From: Rhodobacterales bacterium
Lineage (GTDB): Bacteria > Pseudomonadota > Alphaproteobacteria > Rhodobacterales > Rhodobacteraceae
Direction: 5' to 3'
NCBI GenBank assembly: GCA_003228875.1
Contig: QIGK01000141.1
Location: 1 to 64,000 of the forward strand
Length of the DNA: 64,000 nt
Made by a program: the position numbers and the translations under genes
Notes under the pieces: model-generated
The model's input: only the letters and a program-made list of their open reading frames with translations
Databases searched by the model: none
What the model was told of the DNA's origin: nothing
Shown: positions 52,429-61,720 of the stretch, in pieces
Position numbering within the stretch: the stretch's first letter is position 1
Layout: every line of letters starts with the position of its first letter

Positions 52429-53199
52429 CTAATCGATAATGTTTGTGATCACAGATATCTGACGTTCATAATCTGGTTGATTTTGATGGGTGGCGCGACG
52501 ATAGGAAAAGTATTTATTTTCAAGCATATAGGTGCATTTGTTCACCCATTCTGCGCTTTGAATCCGTTGGTTATTCAGTTCCGTGATCACAAACTCGGGA
52601 AGATCAAACAAGTATTTCCCGGGTTTGCCATTGATAAAAAAGCGGCTGTTAAGCGGGTTGTCGTCGTGAAAGGTCTCAAAAAATTCCTGCCCGACTTCAT
52701 AGGCTTGCTGGCTGATGGTTGGGCCAATTACCGCACGGATATTTTTACGTTTGGCACCCAGTTTAACCATGGCTTCAACGGTGTTGCCAACGATCCCTGC
52801 TATCGCGCCTTTCCAGCCTGCATGGGCTGCACCGATGATTTTTTGATCAGGGTCGCAAAACAAAATTGGCGCACAATCGGCGGTTAGAATGCCAAGACCA
52901 ATATTGGGCAATGCACAGACCATCGCGTCAGCTTTTGGTCTTGTGTCACAGGTTTTTGCATCTGTGATCACAATCACAGTGTTTGAATGAATTTGATGTA
53001 AAGACAATAGGTTAGCGGGTGCAATGGTCAGAGTCTTCGCGACAGAATCGCGGTTTTGGTTAATCAAATCTTTCTGATCATCAGAACCCATCCGGCAATT
53101 CAGGCTTGAATACAGGCCGCTCGAAACCTCAGCACGCCGCCCGAAAAACCCGTGCCTCTGAGGGGTAAGGTTGCTTGAAATCAAAGGTTCACGCTGCAT
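52429..53199 (-). CDS. pgeF: Peptidoglycan editing factor / laccase-domain (PgeF/YfiH) protein
   Basis: A 256-residue cytoplasmic protein of the multicopper-like YfiH family. Active-site residues are His71 (LHQIHSN), Cys109 (LTADCAP) and His126 (AAHAGWKG). E. coli PgeF prevents incorporation of incorrect amino acids into peptidoglycan precursors; relatives act on purine nucleosides. It overlaps the upstream methyltransferase gene by 11 bp in a leftward lgt-midA-pgeF operon. Confidence 0.93.
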   Translation of the reverse strand: MQREPLISSNLTPQRHGFFGRRAEVSSGLYSSLNCRMGSDDQKDLINQNRDSVAKTLTIAPANLLSLHQIHSNTVIVITDAKTCDTRPKADAMVCALPNIGLGILTADCAPILFCDPDQKIIGAAHAGWKGAIAGIVGNTVEAMVKLGAKRKNIRAVIGPTISQQAYEVGQEFFETFHDDNPLNSRFFINGKPGKYLFDLPEFVITELNNQRIQSAEWVNKCTYMLENKYFSYRRATHQNQPDYERQISVITNIID

Positions 53200-54253
53200 T
53201 TTTAAACCCCGGAGTTGGCGGCATTTCAGCGCTGCGCAGCGCCATTACCTTAAATAATGTTCCCATTTCATCAGCATGGACAAGCCGGCGATAGGCGCCA
53301 ATCAATGTTTCGACCTGTTTGCCAGATGCATTCTTGGCCAGCACTTTTGCCCGCTCGCCAATCCCCATAGCCTCCAAAAACTGGCCTTGGGTGGTAAACT
53401 GAACCTCGGTTTCAGCCGCGTCAGCAAGTGGTTGAAACTGCACATGGGCAGTCAGGTCACACTGCCCCTGATTGGCTAAGGTATCAGTTGAAGAATGGTC
53501 TTTAACGGCTTGAAATGTATCGCCAATGCCGTTAAAATCTCCGTAATCTATGATCAGCGCCGCGCCGCCAAATTGCCGTAATCTTTGGCCGATTTCCGTG
53601 GCAATTTCTAAGGAATGTGGGGATATTTCAACCACAACACCATTTGGCAGGCTCGGAAATTGTTGATCAAGCAAAGCATTCTTAATGGGGTCTGAAAGCA
53701 AAATTTCGAACCCTTCAGGACAATTGCCAAGCAGCCTTTCTTGCCAGCCAGCATCGCTAAAAACATATTGGCAAATAGGCAAAGCATCAAAAAATTCGTT
53801 TGCGACCAGCAAAATCGGCATATCCGGCAAATCTGACAATGCATCTAGATGGAAAAAACTGTTATTCTTCAGCATGCTGGATTGCAATTTTCGCAGTGCA
53901 GGGCTGGTTTCGACAAGCTTTAATTGCATGGCTTTTGAAAATGCAGGGTCTTGCTTTGTTACCCGCAGAATATCCAACATCAAGGTCCCGCGCCCGGGGC
54001 CAAGTTCAACCAGAACAAACGGGTCAGGGCTGCCCTGATCCTGCCATGTTTTCAGCAACCAGATACCCAACATTTCGCCAAACATCTGGCTGATTTCCGG
54101 CGCGGTTGTGAAATCTCCCGCAGCGCCGATCGGGTTTTTAGTGGTGTAATACCCAAATTCGGGGTGGCTTAAGCACAGCGCCATATAGCGCGCAACCGGG
54201 ATGGGCCCGGTTGCGGCTATTTCTTGCTGGATGCAATGCCCAAGCGGGGTCAT
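53189..54253 (-). CDS. SAM-dependent methyltransferase of the MidA/NDUFAF7 family
   Basis: A 354-residue class I methyltransferase. Landmarks are YMALCLSHPEFGYYTTKNPIGAAGDFTTAPEISQMFGEMLGIW and the SAM site FVLVELGPGRGTLMLDILR. It also has ILLVANEFFDALPICQYVF and AALIIDYGDF. Mitochondrial NDUFAF7 methylates an arginine of a complex I subunit; the bacterial role is thought to be similar. It sits between lgt (ATGA overlap, 54250-54253) and pgeF (11-bp overlap), an arrangement typical of alphaproteobacteria. Confidence 0.9.
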   Translation of the reverse strand: MTPLGHCIQQEIAATGPIPVARYMALCLSHPEFGYYTTKNPIGAAGDFTTAPEISQMFGEMLGIWLLKTWQDQGSPDPFVLVELGPGRGTLMLDILRVTKQDPAFSKAMQLKLVETSPALRKLQSSMLKNNSFFHLDALSDLPDMPILLVANEFFDALPICQYVFSDAGWQERLLGNCPEGFEILLSDPIKNALLDQQFPSLPNGVVVEISPHSLEIATEIGQRLRQFGGAALIIDYGDFNGIGDTFQAVKDHSSTDTLANQGQCDLTAHVQFQPLADAAETEVQFTTQGQFLEAMGIGERAKVLAKNASGKQVETLIGAYRRLVHADEMGTLFKVMALRSAEMPPTPGFKNAA

Positions 54254-55131
54254 TGCTGGCGTTTGCTAAGCGTAAGAAAGATAATTCCACCTATAATCAT
54301 AGGCATAGACAAGGTTTGGCCCATGGTCACGCCATATTCGCCAAGCCGGATAACATGGCCAAGCGGGTTGGCAGCGTTAACAAACTGCGCGTCCGGTTCG
54401 CGGTAAAACTCCACAAAAAAGCGTGCCGCACCATAGCCGGTCAGAAAAACACCAATCATACGCCCCGGGGCTTTTAACCAGGCTTTGCGCCAGATCAAAA
54501 AGCCCATGATCGCAAGCAGCAAAGCGCCCTCAAGCGCGGCTTCATAAAGCTGGCTTGGGTGGCGGGCACAAATAGCCAGCCAATCGTCCGGGCAAACCTG
54601 CGCGCGGGGGTTGGGGAAAACCATTGCCCAGTAAACTTCGGTGGGCCGGCCCCATAATTCGCCATTAATGAAATTGGCAAGGCGGCCTAGCAGCAAGCCG
54701 ATCGGCGCAGCAGTTGCGATGGCATCACCAACGCCGAGCATCGGTAATTTGTTACGCCAGCTAAACAGAATTGTGGCAATCACGACCCCCAACATGCCAC
54801 CATGGAAAGACATGCCACCTTTCCAAACTTGCAGTATTTCAACAGGATTCTGGGAGTAATAGGTGAAATTATAGAACAAAGCGAACCCTAGCCGCCCGCC
54901 AAGGATAATTCCGATCACCATCCAAGTCATCAAGTCCTCAACTTGGCGCGGGTTCATCGGTGGCGTGCCCCAAAGCTGTGGGCGGTTGACTAAAACAACA
55001 ATATATCGCCAACCAAGCAAGATACCGACGATATAAGCAAGCGCGTACCAGCGCAGCGCAATGGTAAAATTAAAAATCTCAAACGAAAAAATTTCGGGTG
55101 ATATATTCGGAAACTGGATTAGGTAAAGCAT
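54250..55131 (-). CDS. lgt: Prolipoprotein diacylglyceryl transferase
   Basis: A 293-residue inner-membrane enzyme that attaches diacylglycerol to the lipobox cysteine of lipoproteins. About seven hydrophobic helices are visible, with the catalytic-loop signature GRLANFINGELWGRPT near residue 160 and RHPSQLYEA further on. C-terminal GARFFVEFYREPD is also typical. It is the first gene of the lgt-midA-pgeF operon and is divergent from ubiK. Confidence 0.97.
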   Translation of the reverse strand: MLYLIQFPNISPEIFSFEIFNFTIALRWYALAYIVGILLGWRYIVVLVNRPQLWGTPPMNPRQVEDLMTWMVIGIILGGRLGFALFYNFTYYSQNPVEILQVWKGGMSFHGGMLGVVIATILFSWRNKLPMLGVGDAIATAAPIGLLLGRLANFINGELWGRPTEVYWAMVFPNPRAQVCPDDWLAICARHPSQLYEAALEGALLLAIMGFLIWRKAWLKAPGRMIGVFLTGYGAARFFVEFYREPDAQFVNAANPLGHVIRLGEYGVTMGQTLSMPMIIGGIIFLTLSKRQQ

Positions 55132-55179
55132 TTGCGCTCCGTCTTGGGTCAGGTTGGTTGGCTATCCTTACAGTTAAGC

Positions 55180-55208
55180 TTGGCAAACGTCCAAGACAAT
55201 TCTATATG
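55180..55208 (+). promoter_or_regulatory. Promoter for ubiK
   Basis: TTGGCA (55180-55185) and TATATG (55203-55208) are spaced 17 bp apart, about 20 bp ahead of the ubiK ribosome site AGGAG. Both boxes are reasonable sigma70 matches. Confidence 0.5.
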
Positions 55209-55234
55209 AGGAACAAACCAAGCAGGAGCCGATC

Positions 55235-55480
55235 ATGCAGACCCGTAACAAACTTATGGATGATATGTCCAAATTGATGTCAAACGCGATGGGGGTTGCC
55301 CAAGGCGCTAAAACTGAGGCTGAAATAGCGGTTAAATCACTGATGGACCGCTGGTTGGCTGATCGTGAATTTGTGACCAGAGAAGAATTCGAAGCGGTGC
55401 AGGCGATGGCGCAAAAGGCGCGTGAAACCAACGAAATGCTGTTGGCGCGCATCGAAGCGCTGGAATCCAAGAAAAAGTAA
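55235..55480 (+). CDS. ubiK: Ubiquinone biosynthesis accessory factor UbiK (YqiC/BMFP)
   Basis: An 81-residue, mostly helical coiled-coil protein. N-terminal MQTRNKLMDDMSKLMSNAMGVAQGAKTEAE and the C-terminal REEFEAVQAMAQKARETNEMLLARIEALE are hallmark BMFP features, with heptad spacing near the end. It trimerises and helps organise ubiquinone synthesis under aerobic conditions. AGGAG precedes the ATG. Confidence 0.92.
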   Translation: MQTRNKLMDDMSKLMSNAMGVAQGAKTEAEIAVKSLMDRWLADREFVTREEFEAVQAMAQKARETNEMLLARIEALESKKK

Positions 55481-55603
55481 CCCCCCAAAATCAACGAATC
55501 GCTTTACAGCAGCGGGTTTTACGCCCACCATATGTTGTATGCCCTTGTGGGCTATCCGCTAGTGTTGGCGGCCAGTCCTTTCCCTAGTGGTGCCGGAGGC
55601 GAT

Positions 55604-56107
55604 ATGGATGCTGTTGAAGAACTGATAATTGCTGATGATTTCCATCCTATTGATCTGGTCGAATCCCTTGCCGAATTGAACGCGTGGGATTTTGACAGGA
55701 TTGCTGATGACCAGATTGCCATGATTATCGATGGCAGTTGGCGCAATTATACCCTTAGCCTCGTTTGGTCTGAATATGAAGAAATCCTGAAACTGGTCTG
55801 CACTTTTGATCTGGATCCGAAAAAGGAAAGCCTGCCAAAATTGCACGAGGCGCTTGATCTGGCCAATGACCGGATATGGTCTGGGGCGTTTACTTTGTGG
55901 CCGGATCAAAAATCAATGGTGTTCCGATATGGGTTGAACTTGTGCGGTGGTGCGATTGCAACCGAGGCCCAGATCGACAGCATGGTTGCGGATAGTCTGG
56001 AAAACTGTGAGCGTTTCTATCCGGCTTTTCAGCTTGTGTGCTGGGGTGATGAAAGCCCAAAAGAAGCGATGCGTATTGCTATTGAGCGCTGTTATGGCCG
56101 CGCCTAA
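55604..56107 (+). CDS. YbjN-domain protein
   Basis: A 167-residue protein with the YbjN fold (similar to CesT/SycE-type chaperones). Segments are DQIAMIIDGSWRNYTLSLVWSEYEEILKLVCTFDLD and LPKLHEALDLANDRIWSGAFTLWPDQKSMVFRYGLNL. I chose ATG 55604 because GGAGG lies 6 bp upstream; a longer frame from 55532 is less likely. It is translated just ahead of proC with a 14-bp overlap. Function unknown. Confidence 0.8.
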   Translation: MDAVEELIIADDFHPIDLVESLAELNAWDFDRIADDQIAMIIDGSWRNYTLSLVWSEYEEILKLVCTFDLDPKKESLPKLHEALDLANDRIWSGAFTLWPDQKSMVFRYGLNLCGGAIATEAQIDSMVADSLENCERFYPAFQLVCWGDESPKEAMRIAIERCYGRA

Positions 56108-56945
56108 GTCAGACAAAAAAGCCATGATCCCAGACAATATCAGCCAAAAAGGCCTTGTTTTACTAGGGTGTGGAAAAATGGGCAGCGCCATGCTGGAATG
56201 GTGGCTGAAGGGCGGCGTGCCCGCCAGTTCGGTCTGGGTTCTTGATCCAAAGCCTTCTGAGTGGCTGCAAAATTTGGCGCGGCGCGGCTTGCATCTGAAT
56301 CAGGCATTGCCCGTGGCTGCTGCGGTCGTTGTCATCGCTGTTAAACCACAGATGATGGCTGAAGCCCTGCCAAAAATCGTTAAAGCTGGAGATAGTTCAA
56401 CGGTATACCTTTCTATTGCGGCGGGCACGCCAATCGCCAAATTTGAATCTGTTCTTGGCGCAGATACCGCCATAATCAGGGCAATGCCCAACACGCCGGC
56501 TGCCATCGGCAAAGGCATTACAGCACTGGTGGGCAACGCCAATACCAACCCGGAAATGATGCAAAGCTGCGAAATTTTATTGGCTGCGGTTGGCCAGACC
56601 GTGTTGCTCAATTCCGAAGACCAAATGGATGCTGTGACCGCGCTGTCGGGTTCTGGGCCTGCTTATGTTTTCCATCTGGTTGAGACCATGGCTGCTGCTG
56701 GTGTCGCGCAAGGCTTGCCTGTTGGAATGGCGATGCGGCTTGCCAAGGCTACGGTGGCCGGAGCGGGGTTGTTGGCGGAACAATCCAGCCTTTCGCCAGC
56801 ACAGTTACGGGTTAATGTTACCAGCCCCGCAGGCACAACCGCCGCAGCGCTTGAGGTGTTGATGGACCCGAAATCTGGTTTCCCTGATTTGGTCACCAAG
56901 GCTGTCAAAGCTGCCGCAGACCGAAGCCGAAGCCTTCGGGATTGA
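56094..56945 (+). CDS. proC: Pyrroline-5-carboxylate reductase
   Basis: A 283-residue enzyme for the last step of proline synthesis. The NADPH site LLGCGKMGSAMLEWWL lies at about residues 22-38, followed by VVVIAVKPQMMAEALPKI, IIRAMPNTPAAIGKGITAL and the C-terminal TSPAGTTAAALEVL, all ProC hallmarks. ATG 56094 overlaps the previous gene by 14 bp; an in-frame ATG at 56124 is the alternative. Confidence 0.95.
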   Translation: MAAPKSDKKAMIPDNISQKGLVLLGCGKMGSAMLEWWLKGGVPASSVWVLDPKPSEWLQNLARRGLHLNQALPVAAAVVVIAVKPQMMAEALPKIVKAGDSSTVYLSIAAGTPIAKFESVLGADTAIIRAMPNTPAAIGKGITALVGNANTNPEMMQSCEILLAAVGQTVLLNSEDQMDAVTALSGSGPAYVFHLVETMAAAGVAQGLPVGMAMRLAKATVAGAGLLAEQSSLSPAQLRVNVTSPAGTTAAALEVLMDPKSGFPDLVTKAVKAAADRSRSLRD

Positions 56946-56997
56946 CAGGTATATTGCGGCGCAGCATAATGTTGTATTTTAACCCGCAGGTGCCCAA

Positions 56998-57432
56998 ATG
57001 GCTGAACCGACAGATTTTCTTTTTGACGCTGAAAAAATGGCCGAACTGCTGAATTCCAGCCATTTCACCAAGGGGTTTTCCGATGATCTTTCAGGTAATA
57101 GCCAAGCCTTGGCTGAAGCGCAAAAGAAAAATATGGAAGCATTGATTCAAGACAACAAAGCGGCCGCTGCTTCTTACCAAAATCTATTTGAAAAACAGAT
57201 TGCGCTGTTCGAAAAAACTATGGCAGAAACCAAAACTCGGATGGAAAATTCCTTGAACAATGAAGGCGCTGACACCGCCAAAACTGCTTTTGAACAGGCC
57301 TTTCAGCAAATGGGTGACATGGCAAACACTGCGCAAAAGACCAATGCCGAAGCGATGGAAATCATTGGTAAAAGGGCGCAAGACTCGATCACTGAAATGC
57401 AGGACAGGGCCAACAAAACCAAAAATACGTAA
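56998..57432 (+). CDS. Phasin-like helical protein
   Basis: A 144-residue, helix-rich, alanine- and glutamine-rich protein (AQKKNMEALIQDNKAAAASYQNLFEKQIALFEKTMAETK) matching the phasin (PhaP-like) pattern of amphipathic helices that coat polyhydroxyalkanoate granules. No polyhydroxyalkanoate synthase gene lies in the window, so the assignment is by composition and helix pattern only. It has its own short leader with CCGCAGG upstream of the ATG. Confidence 0.7.
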   Translation: MAEPTDFLFDAEKMAELLNSSHFTKGFSDDLSGNSQALAEAQKKNMEALIQDNKAAAASYQNLFEKQIALFEKTMAETKTRMENSLNNEGADTAKTAFEQAFQQMGDMANTAQKTNAEAMEIIGKRAQDSITEMQDRANKTKNT

Positions 57433-57500
57433 CCGACACGGTTTTGTGCTTGCAATCCCATACTGACGGATTTTTATTAACCCAAACCAAAGGGGCCAAA

Positions 57501-57833
57501 ATGCTGGATTTTGATACGTTTTTGAAAACCGATATTCGGGTAGGGCGGGTGATAAAATCTGAACCTTTTCCTGAGGCGCGAAATCCTGCGATCAAGCTTT
57601 GGGTGGATTTTGGGCCAGAGATCGGAATCAAGAAAAGCTCTGCCCAGATCACCAGCAATTACGGGCCAGAAAATTTGGTGGGTCAGCAAGTTTTGGGGGT
57701 GGTCAATTTTCCTCCGAGACAAATCGGTAAATTTATGTCAGAGTTTTTGCTGCTCGGGGTGCCCGATGAAAAAGGTAGTATCGTGTTGTTAAAACCGGAT
57801 CAGGATGTGCCGCTTGGCGGCAGAATGCATTAG
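57501..57833 (+). CDS. csaA: tRNA-binding domain protein CsaA
   Basis: A 110-residue OB-fold tRNA-binding protein. The signature starts FDTFLKTDIRVGRVIKSEPFPEARNPAIKLWVDFG, followed by the VNFPPRQIGKFMSEFLLLGVPDE region. CsaA acts as an export-related chaperone in other bacteria. I used ATG 57501, preceded by AAGGGG. Confidence 0.9.
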   Translation: MLDFDTFLKTDIRVGRVIKSEPFPEARNPAIKLWVDFGPEIGIKKSSAQITSNYGPENLVGQQVLGVVNFPPRQIGKFMSEFLLLGVPDEKGSIVLLKPDQDVPLGGRMH

Positions 57834-57841
57834 GAAAAAAT

Positions 57842-58810
57842 ATGGCTAAACCAAGAGTTATTGTTACCCGGAAACTGCCACACGCTGTGGAAAAACGGTT
57901 GCGAGAGGTATTTACTGTGGCGCTAAACCCGTCGGATCTGCCTTTTGATGCCGCCAAACTGACCGGCGCTTTGGAACATGCCGATGCTGTTATCAGCACT
58001 TTTGGCGATGATATAAACGCTGAAATACTTGCTGCTGCTGGTAGTGGCAAAACGCAGATCATTGCCAATTTTGGCGTCGGCACCAACCATATTGATCTGG
58101 AGGCCGCCGCGCAAAATGGCATTATCGTCACCAATACACCGGGTGTTTTGACGGACGCAACCGCTGATATTGCCATGGCCTTAATTTTGAATGTTACCCG
58201 CCGCACCTATCAGCATGAAACTGCTTTGCGAACTGGAAACTGGCAAGGCTTTGATCTGGTTTCAGGGTTGGGCATGGCTTTGCAAGGCAAAACACTGGGC
58301 ATTCTGGGCATGGGGCGTATCGGGAAGGCTGTTGCGGTGCGTGCTTATTTTGGTTTTGGGATGAAAATTGTCTATTTCAACCGCTCAAAAGTCGAAAACG
58401 TTCCTATTCCGGGGGCGCAGGCTATGGAATCAATCGAAGACTTGATGACGATTGCAGATGTGGTTTCAATCCATCTGCCCGGTGGCGGTGAGAATCGCAA
58501 CACGGTCTCACGTTCGCGTCTTAACCTGATGAAAAATACCGCTTATCTGGTCAATACTGCAAGGGGTGACGTGGTTGATCAACCCGCCTTAATCGAAGCA
58601 TTACAAGACGGGATTATTGCTGGGGCTGGGCTGGATGTTTTTGCTGATGAACCAGAAGTTCCAGCAGAATTGATTGCCATGGAAAACGTTTCGCTTTTCC
58701 CGCATATCGGCAGTGCAACCTATGATGCGCGTAACGCGATGGGCATGTGTGCTGTTGATAATTTGATCAGCCATTTCGGCGGTGAGACCCCCGCCAATAA
58801 ACTGGTTTAA
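57842..58810 (+). CDS. D-2-hydroxyacid dehydrogenase (glyoxylate/hydroxypyruvate reductase-like)
   Basis: A 322-residue NAD(P)-dependent enzyme. The nucleotide-binding loop LGILGMGRIGKAVAVRA spans 152-168, and the catalytic trio is Arg241 (NTARGD), Glu270 (ADEPEVP) and His288 (LFPHIGSAT). It probably reduces glyoxylate or hydroxypyruvate; the exact substrate is not readable. It lies 8 bp after csaA. Confidence 0.88.
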   Translation: MAKPRVIVTRKLPHAVEKRLREVFTVALNPSDLPFDAAKLTGALEHADAVISTFGDDINAEILAAAGSGKTQIIANFGVGTNHIDLEAAAQNGIIVTNTPGVLTDATADIAMALILNVTRRTYQHETALRTGNWQGFDLVSGLGMALQGKTLGILGMGRIGKAVAVRAYFGFGMKIVYFNRSKVENVPIPGAQAMESIEDLMTIADVVSIHLPGGGENRNTVSRSRLNLMKNTAYLVNTARGDVVDQPALIEALQDGIIAGAGLDVFADEPEVPAELIAMENVSLFPHIGSATYDARNAMGMCAVDNLISHFGGETPANKLV

Positions 58811-58829
58811 TGCTAAACCGTTTCTGGCC

Positions 58830-59408
58830 CTAGTTGCCCGTTGCTTCGCGCCAGTGGCGACGGCACAGTGATACATAGGTTTCATTGCCGCCGATTTGCA
58901 CTTGTGCCCCGCCGGTCAGGGCTTGGCCTTGTTCATTTTGGCGCACCACCATAGTTGCCTTTTTACCGCATTTGCAGATGGTTCGGATCTCACGCATTTC
59001 ATCGGCAAGCGCCAAAAGCGCAGCGGAACCGGGGAATAATTCCCCCATGAAATCAACGCGTAAGCCATAACACATGATCGGAACACCTAAATCATCAACG
59101 GCTGTGGCCAGTTGCCAGACTTGTTCTTTTGTCAGGAATTGCGCTTCGTCAATAAACACACAGGCGGTTTTTTTGACGGCCAGCCTTGCTTTGATTTTGT
59201 CAAAAAGATTTTCGCCGGGGGCAAACATGTCTGCGCTCGAATCAATGCCGATGCGGCTGGCAATTTTGCCGTTGCCTGCCCGATTATCAAGCTTGGCGGT
59301 CAGCAAATAGGTGTCCATACCGCGTTCGTTGTAATTGTATGAAGCCTGCAAAAGCAGGGTGCTTTTACCGGCATTCATGGTCGAGTAGTTGAAATAAAGC
59401 TTGGCCAT
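58830..59408 (-). CDS. tdk: Thymidine kinase
   Basis: A 192-residue TK1-type kinase for the thymidine salvage pathway. P-loop YSTMNAGKSTLLLQ at residues 8-21, the catalytic region FIDEAQFLTKEQVWQLA, and a zinc-type lid (CKCGKKATMVVRQN). Length is normal for the bacterial enzyme. Confidence 0.96.
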   Translation of the reverse strand: MAKLYFNYSTMNAGKSTLLLQASYNYNERGMDTYLLTAKLDNRAGNGKIASRIGIDSSADMFAPGENLFDKIKARLAVKKTACVFIDEAQFLTKEQVWQLATAVDDLGVPIMCYGLRVDFMGELFPGSAALLALADEMREIRTICKCGKKATMVVRQNEQGQALTGGAQVQIGGNETYVSLCRRHWREATGN

Positions 59409-59438
59409 AACTGACTTAACAATTCCGGACGGCTGAGT

Positions 59439-59921
59439 TCAACGATAAAAGATATTGCCGCCAAACCTGCCGCGCGGTGACAAGGTGTTGAACCAGCCGG
59501 CATTTATGCTGGCAGCGTGAAAAAACAGCGCGCCATTGGTGATGTCTTCTTGGCGGTCGGTAAGCAAAATTAATGCCATTGCCAGAGTCCGGGCTTTCTC
59601 ATTTGGTTCGTTAAAGATGTCATTCGGGATAGAATCGCAGCGATAGGAAAACTGGCAAGCACCGTTGAAACGCTGATCAATAACCCCGCAAATTGTGTCG
59701 GGGAAACGCGGGTCCGCGGCGCGGTTTAGAATAACCTCTCCAACGGCGCGCAAGCCTTCATCGGGGGTTCCGCGTGCCTCGTGGTAAAGCGCTTCGCTTA
59801 GGCATTGCTGATCAATCTGGGTGTATTCGTCATTGGACAATGTCAGGCTGACAGGGTTTGCGGCAACACAACCGACAAGCAACAACACCATAACCGTATT
59901 CGAAAATATAGATTTTAACAC
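59439..59921 (-). CDS. SleB-like cell-wall hydrolase, predicted lipoprotein
   Basis: A 160-residue protein. From GTG 59921 (preceded by AGGAAG) a hydrophobic leader leads to a lipobox LLVGC at about residue 17, so it is likely lipidated in the envelope. The domain has SEALYHEARGTPDEGLRAVGEVILNRA, the start of the SleB/hydrolase_2 family, and ends GALFFHAASINAGWF. An ATG at 59942 is less likely because it has no ribosome site. Role in peptidoglycan remodelling is inferred. Confidence 0.8.
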   Translation of the reverse strand: MLKSIFSNTVMVLLLVGCVAANPVSLTLSNDEYTQIDQQCLSEALYHEARGTPDEGLRAVGEVILNRAADPRFPDTICGVIDQRFNGACQFSYRCDSIPNDIFNEPNEKARTLAMALILLTDRQEDITNGALFFHAASINAGWFNTLSPRGRFGGNIFYR

Positions 59922-60070
59922 ATTAGCTTCCTGAAACATCAAATTCGCGGCTTAATGCATTATTTATTCAAAAAGCGCAAGTTTGTGCAATTTCCGCTGT
60001 TCATTTGTCTTGAAAAGGACCATGTAATGGGCTTTGTCGTAAAAACGTCATAAATGGCGAGAGGCACAAG

Positions 60071-61720
60071 ATGACCGCAACTGAATCTCTTTTACGGCTA
60101 ATCGGCTCTGTCAGTATTTTGCTGTGGGGCCTTTATATGGTGCGCACTGGCATCACGCGGGCATTTGGCGGAGAGCTGCAACAAATTATCGGGCGGGCGG
60201 TTTCAAACCGGTTCAGCGCGTTCATTTCTGGCATGTTTGTCACCTTGATTGTGCAAAGTTCCACTGCGACGGCGTTGATTATTTCCAGCTTTGCCAGCCG
60301 TGGTGTGATTAGTCTGACGGCGGCTTTGGCGGTGATGTTGGGGGCGGATGTTGGCACCACGATTGTGGCGCAAATTCTGTCTTTTGACCTTAGTTTATTA
60401 CCTTATATTCTTGCGGTAACCGGTTTGGTTTTGCACGCAAAAAACCGGTCAAGCCGCACGCGTCAGGTCGGGCGGTCTGTGTTTGGGTTGGGGTTGATGC
60501 TGTTGGCGCTGTCGCTGATTGTGGCAACATCTGTGCCATTGCGGGAATCCGGCATGCTGGCCGATTTGTTCGGATCGCTGCGCGATGAACCGTTAATAGC
60601 CATCCTTTTGGCAGCGCTTTTGACTTGGGTGGCCCATTCCAGTCTGGCGATTGTTTTACTGGTGATGAGCTTTGCTCTGGGCGGCATCATCAGTATTGAT
60701 CTGGCGTTTATGCTGGTGCTGGGGGCCAATCTTGGCGGGGCTTTGCCACCGATTATGGCCACGCTGAATGAGGGTGATCTGGCGCGCCGCGTCACGTTTG
60801 GCAATGCCGGTTTTAAGCTGATCGGGGTGATATTGGTGTTGCCTTTTGTTGGAGTTATCCAACCCTATCTTGAGACATTTGGTGAAAATCCAGCACGCAT
60901 GGTTGTCAATTTTCACACTGCGTTTAATTTTGGTTTGGCGTTGATTTTTCTGCCGGTTGTGCATATCGCTGGTCGAGTTTGGGAGCGTTTGATCAAGGAT
61001 TCCAACGGCCATCAGGATGATGAAAAGCCACGTTTTCTGGATGAAAACGCGGTAAATACACCGGTGCTTGGCTTGGCTTGTGCAACCCGTGAGGTCTCTC
61101 ATATGGCTGAAATCGTTGATCAAATGTTGCGCGGTGTAACTGATATGCTGGAAAGCGATGACTATTCACGGGTTGAAGAATTAATTGAGCTGGATGATCA
61201 GGTTGATACGCTTTACGATGAAATAAAAGGCTATGTGACCCGAATTTCGCGTCAAGAAGTCGACCAGCCCGAGGGCGACCGCATTGTTGAAATTTTGATG
61301 TTTACCACCAATCTTGAACATATGGCCGACATCGCTGAGAACCTGCTAGGGGCGCTGGAAAAGCGATCAAAAATGGAAGTTGGATTTTCCAAAGAAGGTC
61401 TCACGGACCTGCTCACCCTTAACAAAATGTTAACCACAAATCTGACTCTGGCGATTAATGTGTTTATGTCAGGGGATGTAGCGATTGCGCGCCAATTGAT
61501 CAAAGACAAAACCCGGGTCAACAAGATGCAGAACGAATTTGTGCATGCCCATTTGGAACGCCTGAAAGAGGGCCGGATGGACAGTTTGGGCACCTCTAGT
61601 CTGCATATGGATATTTTGCGCGATCAGCGCCGCATTCATTCCCATATCACGGCGGTGGCTTATCCGGTGCTGGATCAGGCGGGTGGATTGCGGAAATCTC
61701 GGCTGAAAAAAACCAGCTAG
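60071..61720 (+). CDS. Na/Pi cotransporter family protein with PhoU-like domain
   Basis: A 549-residue membrane protein. The N-terminal ~310 residues carry repeated helical segments with QSSTATALIISSFASRG and LTWVAHSSLAIVLLVMSFALGGI, the inverted repeats typical of NptA/YjbB phosphate transporters. The C-terminal ~220 residues are PhoU-like helices (MAEIVDQMLRGVTDMLESDDYSRVEELIELDDQVD). It would export or import phosphate with sodium. It stands alone, followed by a long intergenic region. Confidence 0.9.
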   Translation: MTATESLLRLIGSVSILLWGLYMVRTGITRAFGGELQQIIGRAVSNRFSAFISGMFVTLIVQSSTATALIISSFASRGVISLTAALAVMLGADVGTTIVAQILSFDLSLLPYILAVTGLVLHAKNRSSRTRQVGRSVFGLGLMLLALSLIVATSVPLRESGMLADLFGSLRDEPLIAILLAALLTWVAHSSLAIVLLVMSFALGGIISIDLAFMLVLGANLGGALPPIMATLNEGDLARRVTFGNAGFKLIGVILVLPFVGVIQPYLETFGENPARMVVNFHTAFNFGLALIFLPVVHIAGRVWERLIKDSNGHQDDEKPRFLDENAVNTPVLGLACATREVSHMAEIVDQMLRGVTDMLESDDYSRVEELIELDDQVDTLYDEIKGYVTRISRQEVDQPEGDRIVEILMFTTNLEHMADIAENLLGALEKRSKMEVGFSKEGLTDLLTLNKMLTTNLTLAINVFMSGDVAIARQLIKDKTRVNKMQNEFVHAHLERLKEGRMDSLGTSSLHMDILRDQRRIHSHITAVAYPVLDQAGGLRKSRLKKTS